A model generated the notes under the pieces. That model did no database searches. It saw only the letters and a list, made by a program, of their open reading frames with translations, and was not told the DNA's origin. From Reclinomonas americana ATCC 50394 (lineage: Eukaryota; Jakobida; Jakobea; Jakobida), in NCBI GenBank assembly GCA_048213135.1, contig PS015076.1:1-54112 (forward strand): a DNA stretch of 54,112 nucleotides. The letters are read 5' to 3'. Below are positions 33,024 through 44,100 of this stretch, piece after piece. A program made the translations under genes and the position numbers. Position 1 is the first letter of the stretch, and every line of letters starts with the position of its first letter.

Positions 33024-34964
33024 ATGAACGCAGCATCTGCTTCGGCGTCACGCACGAACCAGTCGCACACCCAGCGACACCGACGACGACGACGACGCAG
33101 CGGCACTGCGGAGGATGATTCTCACTCATCAACGACCGCGACACCCACCTCTCTCCCCGAGAGTGCCACTGTGTCGAAGGAGTCTGCATTGCTCAGTTCA
33201 TCAGCGGCAGCTGGCAGCCGTGCGACCTCTCGCAGACGGCGTGCAACGCCCCACTTTCGTGTGCCTCGCGGATCTGGGGTTGATGATGACGAAGTGATGT
33301 GTCGCCTGCAACACTGGCTCGAGACAGACGGCCGGGCCACCGAGCAACAGGCGGATCACACGTTTGTTGTGCGGCGGACCACGATTGGTGCGTTTGTGTG
33401 ATGTGTGAAGATCATCGTGGTGTGGCAGTCACTTTTTTGTTTACACAAGTGGTCTCCCTCTCTCTCTCTCTCTCTCTCTTCTCTCGTCNNNNNNNNNNNN
33501 NNNNNNNNNNNNNNNNNNNNNNNNNNNNNNNNNNNNNNNNNNNNNNNNNNNNNNNNNNNNNNNNNNNNNNNNNNNNNNNNNNNNNNNNNNNNNNNNNNNN
33601 NNNNNNNNNNNNNNNNNNNNNNNNNNNNNNNNNNNNNNNNNNNNNNNNNNNNNNNNNNNNNNNNNNNNNNNNNNNNNNNNNNNNNNNNNNNNNNNNNNNN
33701 NNNNNNNNNNNNNNNNNNNNNNNNNNNNNNNNNNNNNNNNNNNNNNNNNNNNNNNNNNNNNNNNNNNNNNNNNNNNNNNNNNNNNNNNNNNNNNNNNNNN
33801 NNNNNNNNNNNNNNNNNNNNNNNNNNNNNNNNNNNNNNNNNNNNNNNNNNNNNNNNNNNNNNNNNNNNNNNNNNNNNNNNNNNNNNNNNNNNNNNNNNNN
33901 NNNNNNNNNNNNNNNNNNNNNNNNNNNNNNNNNNNNNNNNNNNNNNNNNNNNNNNNNNNNNNNNNNNNNNNNNNNNNNNNNNNNNNNNNNNNNNNNNNNN
34001 NNNNNNNNNNNNNNNNNNNNNNNNNNNNNNNNNNNNNNNNNNNNNNNNNNNNNNNNNNNNNNNNNNNNNNNNNNNNNNNNNNNNNNNNNNNNNNNNNNNN
34101 NNNNNNNNNNNNNNNNNNNNNNNNNNNNNNNNNNNNNNNNNNNNNNNNNNNNNNNNNNNNNNNNNNNNNNNNNNNNNNNNNNNNNNNNNNNNNNNNNNNN
34201 NNNNNNNNNNNNNNNNNNNNNNNNNNNNNNNNNNNNNNNNNNNNNNNNNNNNNNNNNNNNNNNNNNNNNNNNNNNNNNNNNNNNNNNNNNNNNNNNNNNN
34301 NNNNNNNNNNNNNNNNNNNNNNNNNNNNNNNNNNNNNGGCAGCCGGTGTGCAGAGATGGATGCGCAGATTTTGGTCGCGCTTGCCCATGAGCGAATCACC
34401 GGCGTGATCGAGCCGCAACAGTTTTCAGCCGGTCTCTGTCACCTGCAACAGTCGCTGGCCAAGTGCGTTGTCGACGGCACTGCGGTGTCTGTGGAGACTG
34501 TGCCTCTTCTGCGTGTGCTGCCGAGGAAGAGACGCGACCCGCATCGAGAACGAGTGTGTCTGCGAGTGTGGGTGGGGCCAGCGGCGAATCGAGTCGCTGT
34601 GTGTGAGACGATTGTGGCGGCCACTCCGCCTGAGGGTGTGTTGTGGATGGTGCTGTGCTGTCCGCCGGAGGATGCGGTGTTCTATGGCTTGCCGAGCTAC
34701 AAGCCGCGCAAGTTGAGAATTGAATGGGCCGCACCGGAATGGGCCATTACCGAGTACAACGTCGACAACTTCGACTTTGACAACTTCCTGGCAGATCCCT
34801 CTATCGGCGCGACATACGATCCAGCCTTGTTCGGCTCCAAACGTTTTCCAGACGCCCAGCCGATATCTGCAGACGTGAAGAGCGCTCATCTGCACGAGCT
34901 CATCTGCACGGACTCTGGCGTCGCCGACGGCGTTGGCGCGGAATGTGGGCGCTTGCATGACTGA
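33024..34964 (+). CDS. Array unit 4, family member interrupted by an 849-N gap
   Basis: Exon 1 is 33024-33387. Exon 2 is visible from 34338 to 34964. Comparison with sister units says only about 115 bp (intron end plus the first 33 or so codons of exon 2) should be missing, so the N-run is too long or hides extra sequence. It has the short variable segment (VALAHERITGVIEPQQ) but the tail type SKRFPDAQPISADVKSAHL, a combination different from unit 1. All visible coding sequence is open. Confidence 0.8.
33489..34337. other. Assembly gap (849 N) in array unit 4
   Basis: Starts in the CT tract of the unit-4 intron and ends inside exon 2. Confidence 0.95.
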
Positions 34965-35330
34965 TCGATCTCTCTCGGTTTGTCGGCACCCTCGCACGAC
35001 TTGAGGAGGTGTGTTTTGACGAGTGGAGTTTTGTGTCGTTGTTTGTGTCTCTTGAGTGTTTGGAGAAGATTGTACGTCTCTTGCTGCTTGTTGCACGGTT
35101 TGTACTTGGTTGTGTTTGGCTCGAGGCATTGAGGGACTGCATTTCTATCGATAACATGTGTTGCACTGCACACGGCAGCAGTGATCTTACGTGCTCACTC
35201 ATCTTTGATTGTCATGCAGGTCCAGCGTTGGCGGTGGTGGTGCGCTCTTGAAACGAAGTACAAGATCACATTTGCTCTCCGAAATTTTGACTGTAGGCGG
35301 GCGTGGTGCTCCCGGCTTCCTTGCCTCATG

Positions 35331-37212
35331 ATGAGCACAGCGTCTGCTTCCGTGTCGCGCACTCACCAGTCGCACGCCCAACGACACCGACGACGACGAC
35401 GACGACGACGGAGCGGCACTGCGAAGGATGATTCTCACTCAGCAACAACCACGACACCCACTTCTCACCCCGAGAATGCCACTGCGCCGAAGGAGTCTGC
35501 ATTGCTCAGTCCATCTGCGGCAGCTGGCAGCCGTGCGATCTCTCGCAGACGGCGTGCGAAACCCCATTTTCGTGTGCCTCGCGGATCTGGGGTCGATGAT
35601 GACGAAGTACTGCGTCGCCTGCAACACTGGCTCGAGACTGACGGCCGGGCCACTGAGCAACAGGCGGATCACACCTTTGTTGTGCGGCGGACCACGATTG
35701 GTGCGTTTGTGTGATGTGTGAAGATCATCGTGCTGTGGCAGTCACTTTTGGTTTACACAAGTGGCTCTCTCTCTCTCTCNNNNNNNNNNNNNNNNNNNNN
35801 NNNNNNNNNNNNNNNNNNNNNNNNNNNNNNNNNNNNNNNNNNNNNNNNNNNNNNNNNNNNNNNNNNNNNNNNNNNNNNNNNNNNNNNNNNNNNNNNNNNN
35901 NNNNNNNNNNNNNNNNNNNNNNNNNNNNNNNNNNNNNNNNNNNNNNNNNNNNNNNNNNNNNNNNNNNNNNNNNNNNNNNNNNNNNNNNNNNNNNNNNNNN
36001 NNNNNNNNNNNNNNNNNNNNNNNNNNNNNNNNNNNNNNNNNNNNNNNNNNNNNNNNNNNNNNNNNNNNNNNNNNNNNNNNNNNNNNNNNNNNNNNNNNNN
36101 NNNNNNNNNNNNNNNNNNNNNNNNNNNNNNNNNNNNNNNNNNNNNNNNNNNNNNNNNNNNNNNNNNNNNNNNNNNNNNNNNNNNNNNNNNNNNNNNNNNN
36201 NNNNNNNNNNNNNNNNNNNNNNNNNNNNNNNNNNNNNNNNNNNNNNNNNNNNNNNNNNNNNNNNNNNNNNNNNNNNNNNNNNNNNNNNNNNNNNNNNNNN
36301 NNNNNNNNNNNNNNNNNNNNNNNNNNNNNNNNNNNNNNNNNNNNNNNNNNNNNNNNNNNNNNNNNNNNNNNNNNNNNNNNNNNNNNNNNNNNNNNNNNNN
36401 NNNNNNNNNNNNNNNNNNNNNNNNNNNNNNNNNNNNNNNNNNNNNNNNNNNTCTCTCTCTCTCTCTCTCTCTGCACAGGCAAGCCACCGCCGTTGAAGAA
36501 GTGGCGACAAAAGTGGCCACAAGCGGTCGCGCAGAATGGCGGCCGTGCAGTGGATCCACGCGAGTTGTTGCGAGGCAGCCGGTGTGTGGAGATGGATGGG
36601 CAGATGCTGATCGCCCCCGATCTTGCCGAGTTCGAAGTGCGAGGTGCCGGTGGCGCGATCGATTCGCAACTGTTTTCAGCCGCCCTCTGTCGCCTGCACC
36701 AGTCGCTGGCCAAGTGCGTGCTCGGCGGCACTGCGGTGTCTGTGGAGACGGTGCCACCTCCGCGCATTCCGATCGACAAGGGCGACCCGTATCGAACACG
36801 ATCTTGTTTGCGAGTGTGGGTGGGATCAGATACGGATCGAGTCGCTGTGTGCGAGACGATTTTGGCTGCCATGCAGCCTGATGGTGTGACGTGGATGTTG
36901 CTGTGCTGTCCACCGGAGGATGCGGTGTTTTTTGGCCTGCCCAACTACAGGCCACGCAGGTTGAGCCTGGAATGGGCCACACCAGATTCGGTCATCGACA
37001 GCTATAAATTCGACAACTTCGACTTTGACAAGGTGCTGGCAGACCCCTCTGTCGGCTCGACGTACGATCCAGCCTTCTTCGGCTGCGAACCATTGACCGA
37101 CGCCCAGCTGATAGCTCTTGGTGTGAAATGTCCTCTGTTGCGCAAGTTCCTCCGCTCGGACTCTGGCGTCGCCGACGGCGCTGGCGCGGAATGTGGGCGC
37201 TCGCGTGACTGA
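35331..37212 (+). CDS. Array unit 5, intact exons around a 672-N gap in the intron
   Basis: Exons 35331-35700 and 36479-37212. The start region reads MMSTASASVSRTHQ, with a second in-frame ATG three bases upstream at 35328. It has the long variable segment (MLIAPDLAEFEVRGAGGAID) with the CEPLTDAQLIALGVKC tail. The middle is the most divergent of the array (PPPRIPIDKGDPYRTRS, NYRPRRLSLEWATPDSVIDS). The N-run falls in the intron CT tract; nothing of the unit other than CT repeat need be missing. Confidence 0.85.
35780..36451. other. Assembly gap (672 N) in the unit-5 intron CT tract
   Basis: Flanked on both sides by (CT)n. Confidence 0.95.
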
Positions 37213-37571
37213 CCGATCTCTCTCGGATTGTCGGCACTCCATCACGACTTGAGGAGGTGTGTTCAGACGAGTGGAGTCTATGTCGTTGTTTGTGTCTCTT
37301 GAGTGTTTGACGATGACTGCACGTCTCTCGCTGCTTGTTGCGCGGTTTGTGCTTGGTTGTATTTGGTTGGAGACTACATTCCTTTCGATATTCTTTGCAT
37401 GTCGCACTGCACACAGCCACAGTGATCTTACATGCTCACTCATCTTTGACTGCCATGCAGGTCCAGCGTTGGCGGTGGTGTTGCGCTCTTGAAACGAAGT
37501 ACAAGATCACATTTGCTCTCCGAAATTTTGACTGTAGGCGGGCGTGGTGCTCCCAGTTTCCTTGCCTCACG

Positions 37572-38782
37572 ATGAGCGCAGCGTCTGCTTCCGCGTCGCG
37601 CACTCGCCAGTCGCACACCCAGCGACACCGACGACGACGACGACAGAGCGGCACTGCGGAGGATGATTCTCATTCATCTACGACCGCGACGCTCACCTCT
37701 CTCCCCGAGAGTGCCACTGCGCCGAAGGAGTCTGCATTGCTCAGTTCATCAGCGGCAGCTGGCAGCCGTGCGACTTCTCGCAGACGGCGTGCAACGCCCC
37801 ACTTTCGTGTGCCTCGCGGATCCGGGGTCGATGATGACGAAGTGATGCGTCGCCTGCAACACTGGCTTGAGGCTGACGGCCGGGCAACCGAGCAACAGGC
37901 GGATCACACCTTTGTTGTGCGGCGGACCACGATTGGTGCGTTTGTGTGCTGTGTGAAGATCATCGTGGTATGGCAGTCACCTTTGGTTTACACAAGTGGC
38001 CTCTCTCTTCCTCCCTCCCTCTCTCCCTCCCTCCCTCTCACTGCACAGGCAAGCCACCGCCGTTGAAGAAGTGGCGACAAAAGTGGCCGGAGGCGGTCGC
38101 GCAGAATGGCGGCCGTGCAGTGGATCCACGCGAGTTGTTGCGAGGCAGCCGGTGTGCGGAGATGGATGGGCAGATGCTGATCGCCCCCGATCTTGCCGAG
38201 TACGAAGTGCGAGGTGCCGGTGGTGCGATTGATTCGCAACAGTTTTCAGCCGCCCTCTGTCACCTGCAACAGTCGCTGGCCAAGTGCGTGGTCGACGGCA
38301 CTGCAGAGTCTGTGGAGACTGTGCCTCTTCCGCGCGTGCTGCCGAGGAAGAGAGGCGACCCATATCGAGAACGAGTGTGTCTTCGAGTGTGGGTGGGGCC
38401 AGCGGCGGATCGAGTCGCTGTGTGTGAGACGATTCTGGCGGCCCGGCAACCGGATGGTGTGACGTGGATCGTGCTATGCTGTCCACCGGAGGATGCGGTA
38501 TTCTATGGCCTGCCCAGCTACAAGCCGCGCAAGTTCGCCTTCGAATGGGCCACGCCAGAATGGGTCATTACCGAGTACAACGTCGACAACTTGGACTTGG
38601 ACAACCTGCTGGCAGACCCCTCTGTCGGCGCGACATACGATCCAGCCTTATTCGGCTCCAAACGTTTTCCAGACGCCCAGACGATATCTGCAGACGTGAA
38701 GAGCGCTCAGCTGTGTAAGGTCCTCTGCGATTCTGGCGTCGCCGACGGCGCTGGCGCGGAATGTGGGCGCTCGCGTGACTGA
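37572..38782 (+). CDS. Array unit 6, intact family member
   Basis: Exons 37572-37935 and 38049-38782, phase-1 junction. The intron tract is CTCCCTCC-type rather than pure CT. It has the long variable segment (MLIAPDLAEYEVRGAGGAID) with the SKRFPDAQTISADVKSAQL tail. The central part is almost identical to unit 2 (FAFEWATPEWVITEYNVDN), whereas the tail matches unit 4, indicating exchange between units. The usual spacer follows, then the terminal array remnant. Confidence 0.86.
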
Positions 38783-39019
38783 CCGATCTCTCTCGGATTG
38801 TCGGCAGTCCATCACGACTTCAGGAGGTGTGTTTTGACGATTGAAGTTTTGTGTCGTTGTTTGTGTCTCTTGAGTGTTTGGAGAAGATTGCACGTCTCTT
38901 GCGGTGCACGGTTTGTACTTGGTTGTGTTTGGCTCGAGGCATTGAGGGACTGCATTTCTATCGATAACATGTGTTGCACTGCACACAGCCACAGTGATCC
39001 TACATGCTCACTCATCTTT

Positions 39020-39073
39020 GACTGCCATGCAGGTCCAGCGTTGGCGGTGGTGGTGCGCTCTTGAAACGAAGTA
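39020..39073 (+). repeat. Terminal array remnant (upstream element of a missing unit)
   Basis: The conserved upstream element (CATGCAG, GTCCAGCGTTGGCGG, CTCTTGAAACGAAGTA) is present, then identity breaks at about 39073. No exon follows. Confidence 0.8.
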
Positions 39074-39952
39074 GGCACAAGATCGCACTTGCTCCGACGT
39101 TTGAGCTCGATAACAGCGGCAACTTCGTCAGTTTGCCTTCAACAGGCCATTGCACCTCGCACTTTCCCTTGCTCGCACTTTACTCTCTTACCTGCATCAG
39201 AGACGCACTATTTTAGAACGTGCAACACGTGTTAACATGTTGTCCCGCTTTCGTCCTCAAACCGAGCGATTTCGGTGTTGTNNNNNNNNNNNNNNNNNNN
39301 NNNNNNNNNNNNNNNNNNNNNNNNNNNNNNNNNNNNNNNNNNNNNNNNNNNNNNNNNNNNNNNNNNNNNNNNNNNNNNNNNNNNNNNNNNNNNNNNNNNN
39401 NNNNNNNNNNNNNNNNNNNNNNNNNNNNNNNNNNNNNNNNNNNNNNNNNNNNNNNNNNNNNNNNNNNNNNNNNNNNNNNNNNNNNNNNNNNNNNNNNNNN
39501 NNNNNNNNNNNNNNNNNNNNNNNNNNNNNNNNNNNNNNNNNNNNNNNNNNNNNNNNNNNNNNNNNNNNNNNNNNNNNNNNNNNNNNNNNNNNNNNNNNNN
39601 NNNNNNNNNNNNNNNNNNNNNNNNNNNNNNNNNNNNNNNNNNNNNNNNNNNNNNNNNNNNNNNNNNNNNNNNNNNNNNNNNNNNNNNNNNNNNNNNNNNN
39701 NNNNNNNNNNNNNNNNNNNNNNNNNNNNNNNNNNNNNNNNNNNNNNNNNNNNNNNNNNNNNNNNNNNNNNNNNNNNNNNNNNNNNNNNNNNNNNNNNNNN
39801 NNNNNNNNNNNNNNNNNNNNNNNNNNNNNNNNNNNNNNNNNNNNNNNNNNNNNNNNNNNNNNNNTGGGTGCCAGCTCGCCGGCCGCCTCGTCGGCGTCAG
39901 CAGGACCACATCATTCGTCGGCCTCGGCGGCGCCCATTAGCGGCGAGCCATA
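39074..39952. other. Post-array spacer, 583-N gap, and possible 3' coding tail
   Basis: About 200 bp of unique sequence, N-run 39282-39864, then a short open stretch on plus reading SSPAASSASAGPHHSSASAA and ending at TAA 39951-39953. Low-complexity composition suits the C-terminus of a protein hidden in the gap, but there is no independent support. Confidence 0.35.
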
Positions 39953-40151
39953 ACAGGAGGCAACACAGAGAGTGAGAGGAAAAAAGTGAGGCCTCGTCTC
40001 GCCTTGCTTCTCTTGCTCTCTTTTTAGTTTCTCCCCTCCTCCTCCTCTCCTTCAATTTCTTCTATACATTCACGAATAAGCGTGGCGCGGATGTCGCTCA
40101 TCCATGCGCGCATTATAAAGACAGACAGGATCATATCAAACATAGAGAGAA

Positions 40152-40543
40152 TCACAACATGGTGCAGCACTTGTTGCCGTCGCGTGCTGTTGTGTAGAAC
40201 GTCTTGGCCTGCGAGCTGAGATCGGTCGACTTTTGAATGAGCGTGTCCAATCGCTCACCTCGCTCCAACACGCCGTCAATGGTCTTGTGCTGCGCGCGCG
40301 AGTCATGGAAGACACGTGTCAGCGCGCGCACACACACAAGGGGGAGAGCGGTCTCTTGTGAAAGAAAGAACCAACCATGATCAGCTTGGTCTCGTCAATG
40401 TCCTTTTGCACCTTGAGAATGGCATCGGCCTCGTGCGGGTCCTGGTACTTGGCAACGTAGCCCTCCAGGTCACCGTGTGGCAGACCGTTCTCCGAGCGGC
40501 AGTTGAACTCGCCGTGGTACTTTTCGCTGTACTCGTCGAGGAC
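40152..40543 (-). CDS. YKT6: YKT6-type R-SNARE, C-terminal exons
   Basis: Prenylated longin R-SNARE of ER-Golgi-vacuole/endosome fusion. Two exons in phase 0: 40543-40376 (LDEYSEKYHGEFNC, then ILKVQKDIDETKLIM) and 40289-40152 (HKTIDGVLERGERLDTLIQK, then FYTTARDGNKCCTML). The zero-layer Arg of the R-SNARE motif lies in LERGERLD, and the protein ends CCTML, a palmitoylation/farnesylation CCAAX-type ending typical of YKT6. The N-terminal longin domain (about 100 residues) is not found between 40560 and the gap at 40975, so it must lie in that gap or be misplaced. It is on the same strand as mevalonate kinase upstream. Confidence 0.93.
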
Positions 40544-40974
40544 CTGGGTGGTGGGTGAGTGAGGGAGAAGGGTGAGGGATCAAGGAAAGAGGCAAAGAAG
40601 GCGACATTGGTGGGTAGCATAGTGGGCAGGATGGGGAGGACGACAGGAAAGAGGAGCAAGAAGAGAGATCACCGAGCATGCGTACGAAGAAGAGGGAATA
40701 CAAAGAACACCGAGGCAAGTGGAGTTGACGAAAGTGGGCAAAGCGCAAGCGACAAATGCGCATGGCCGTGGGGAGTGAAAGAATCATGCCGAGTCAACGC
40801 GACGGTTGGGAGCTGGCGACCACCAAGATTCGCGGGAGAGATGCGTGTGCACATGCAAGTCAAGAGAGAGAGAGAGAGAGAGAAGGCACGTTTACAAGAG
40901 TGCGTGACGCGCAAGCAATAATGCGCTTGGTTGAGCGATATCACAAGAGGCAGAGCGACGGAAGGCGAGATGAG

Positions 40975-41104
40975 NNNNNNNNNNNNNNNNNNNNNNNNNN
41001 NNNNNNNNNNNNNNNNNNNNNNNNNNNNNNNNNNNNNNNNNNNNNNNNNNNNNNNNNNNNNNNNNNNNNNNNNNNNNNNNNNNNNNNNNNNNNNNNNNNN
41101 NNNN
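40975..41104. other. Assembly gap (130 N) between MVK 3' end and YKT6 5' end
   Basis: The MVK stop codon and the YKT6 longin exon(s) are both missing from visible sequence, so real missing DNA probably exceeds 130 bp. Confidence 0.9.
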
Positions 41105-44100
41105 CCGGCGACCCCAGTGGCACCGACGAGAACGATGCCGGTCGCCGTGGTGAGGGTAGCGGCGATTGCTTGGGTGAAATATGCGGCGACACGCCGAGCT
41201 TGGCCGACTGGTCGTACACGGCCACGCCAAGCGCGCCACCCACGGCCGAAAACACCACAAAGCCCAACTGCGTCAGCTCGGCCATTACCTGATCGACGGC
41301 TGCCTGCGAGAAGCGCGACGGAACCAGGGTAATGGCACAGCCGCCACCACCGGCTCCCGTCAGCTTGGAGTGCAGGCGGTGCCGAGCGGTGCACGCGCGC
41401 ACCGCATCCAGCGACTCGTGGCCGACACCGAGTGCACACAGCACAAAGTGATTGACGTCAAACAGCTCGCCGAGTGTGCGCTCCACCTCGTCGCCCTTGT
41501 CTTCGGTGAGTGTGAGCACGCGTTCACACTCGCCCGCAATCGCATCAATGTTGTCGAGCAGCGGATCGATGATGCTCGGCATGCGCTCGCGCCGATGCCG
41601 TACGCCGGCCACCAACTCGCGTGTGTTGCGCGGCACGCGCGTGTGTGTCACCAGCAGGCGCAGCGGGTGTGGCAGCGAGTCGCCCAGCAACTTGGTGGTG
41701 CCTCGCGCGTACACCAGGGCGCCGCCGTAAGTCGCCANNNNNNNNNNNNNNNNNNNNNNNNNNNNNNNNNNNNNNNNNNNNNNNNNNNNNNNNNNNNNNN
41801 NNNNNNNNNNNNNNNNNNNNNNNNNNNNNNNNNNNNNNNNNNNNNNNNNNNNNNNNNNNNNNNNNNNNNNNNNNNNNNNNNNNNNNNNNNNNNNNNNNNN
41901 NNNNNNNNNNNNNNNNNNNNNNNNNNNNNNNNNNNNNNNNNNNNNNNNNNNNNNNNNNNNNNNNNNNNNNNNNNNNNNNNNNNNNNNNNNNNNNNNNNNN
42001 NNNNNNNNNNNNNNNNNNNNNNNNNNNNNNNNNNNNNNNNNNNNNNNNNNNNNNNNNNNNNNNNNNNNNNNNNNNNNNNNNNNNNNNNNNNNNNNNNNNN
42101 NNNNNNNNNNNNNNNNNNNNNNNNNNNNNNNNNNNNNNNNNNNNNNNNNNNNNNNNNNNNNNNNNNNNNNNNNNNNNNNNNNNNNNNNNNNNNNNNNNNN
42201 NNNNNNNNNNNNNNNNNNNNNNNNNNNNNNNNNNNNNNNNNNNNNNNNNNNNNNNNNNNNNNNNNNNNNNNNNNNNNNNNNNNNNNNNNNNNNNNNNNNN
42301 NNNCCGTGTTGTCGACACCGGAAGGCGTGCCGTGGAGCACACGCTCGGCCTCGTACGCCCACTTGTTGATCATATCCAGATCGCCCGGGGTGGGTCGCCA
42401 GGCGGGTTGTGAGCGCAACTTGGAGGGGAGGGTGGTGAGAAAAGGGGAGAGCGAGGGGGGAGAGAGAGTGGGAGGGACTACTCACCACCACTCGCGATCC
42501 GGTGCTCTGCGGTCGAATAAAATCGAATGCCGTGAGCAGCGCCGTCGCCGTGGCCACACAATATGACGCCGATGAGCCGAGACCAGCGCCAATCGGCAAC
42601 TCGGTGCGCGTGTGCAACTCGATCAGAGTTGGCAGGGAGTCGTCCGAGTGGCCACTGCATGCGGACGGACATCGACATGAGTGAGCACCGACGACAAGGT
42701 ACTGTGACGGGACTGTCGCTACACAGCAACGCTCGTCGAAGAAGGAAAAGGTGCTCTTTCTCTCGGGCAATCATCTGCGAGCTATCACCTGCGCTGATAG
42801 CGACATGTTCTCTCTCTCTCTCTCTCTTGCTGGGCATCTTCACAGCGACACTGTCATCGCAACGCTTGTCGACAATGTAAAACGCACTTTCTGTCCCTCG
42901 CCTCCTCTGCATCTTTATCTCTCGCTGCATCTTCTGACCGTCACCGCAGACCTCGTTTAGGAAGAAGAGAATAGGCACGCTACTCTCTTGACCCAGCAAA
43001 GTTTCACTGCACTCATCTGACTTGATACGTTGGCATCTCTCTCTCCCGCGTTCCCTGACGTGCAGCATGACATATCTGCGCGGAGAACGACTCGTCGCTC
43101 GAACCACTCTCTCACATCTAACTTTCTCTCTCTCCCTCCCTTCCTTCCTTCCTCCCTCTCTCTCCCTTTCTCTCTCTCCGTGTTCTGTATCGTGCAGAGT
43201 TTCACTGCACTCATCTGCGCAGAAATAACTTGATTCGCTGGCATCTCTCTCTCCCGCGTTCTCTGCCATGCAGCATGATATATCTGCGCGGAGAACGACT
43301 CGCCGCTCGTGTCACTCTCTTACGTCTCTCTTTCTCTCTCGCGGCATTCTCTGTCGTGCAGAGTTTCACTGCAAGCTGCATCTGCGCAGAGTGTGACTCG
43401 TCACCTATGCCACTCTCTGACCTCCCTCTCCCTTTTCTCAGCCGAGAGCGAAGCATTTGATCACACACTCCCTCCTTTCCTTGTCCCCTTTCCCTCCCCT
43501 TCCCCTTTCCCCCTCGCCCTTGCCCATTGCACACCTCTGCTCCCGATACAAATCAAACGCCACCAGAAACAGCAAGGCCACCTTGACCGACGCCTCCCCC
43601 TTGGCCGCCTCCTCCAGCGCACCATCCTCGCACAAGTCCACCAGCGACACACCNNNNNNNNNNNNNNNNNNNNATGCTCCAACGACACACCTATCACTCT
43701 CCAATCACTCACTGCACGAGGAGAACAGACAAGACAGTGTGACTCAACGATGATCGGTCTCTGCGCCCTGTCGTCGCAGGCCGCGCACGTCTTCCCACGA
43801 TAGTCGCGCCTCACAGTGCGGAAACTTCAAGTCGACCACTCGATCGCGCAAGCTGAACATCTCCGGAGAGCGCACCACTCGCACAGTCGCCGTCGTGCGA
43901 AGATCCAAACCAGCGGCCACGGCTTAATGAGAGCACAGAACACAAAGATTGGTGTGAGAGGAGAGAGAGAGAGAGAGTTAACGAGGGAGTGTGAGCTTGA
44001 GCTTGAGAGTGAGTGCACGCGTAACTCTCTCACCTCAATCACTCAATCACACTCGCACACTCCAAGCACATAAGCACGCACTCTCTCTCTCTCTCTCTCT

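Larger units (their letters stand above)
27710..39073 (+). repeat. Tandem gene array of an unrecognised family: six full-length units plus a fragment at each end
   Basis: Head-to-tail units of about 1.5 kb (start codons at 28404, 29943, 31516, 33024, 35331 and 37572), each with a conserved 5' region, a roughly 365-bp exon 1, an intron of about 90-113 bp ending in a CT tract and GCACAG, a roughly 0.7-kb exon 2, and a conserved 3' spacer. Unit 0 (27710-28135) lacks the 5' end and most of exon 2. The right-hand remnant stops at about 39073 in the upstream region. Two N-runs fall at the CT tracts. Confidence 0.93.
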
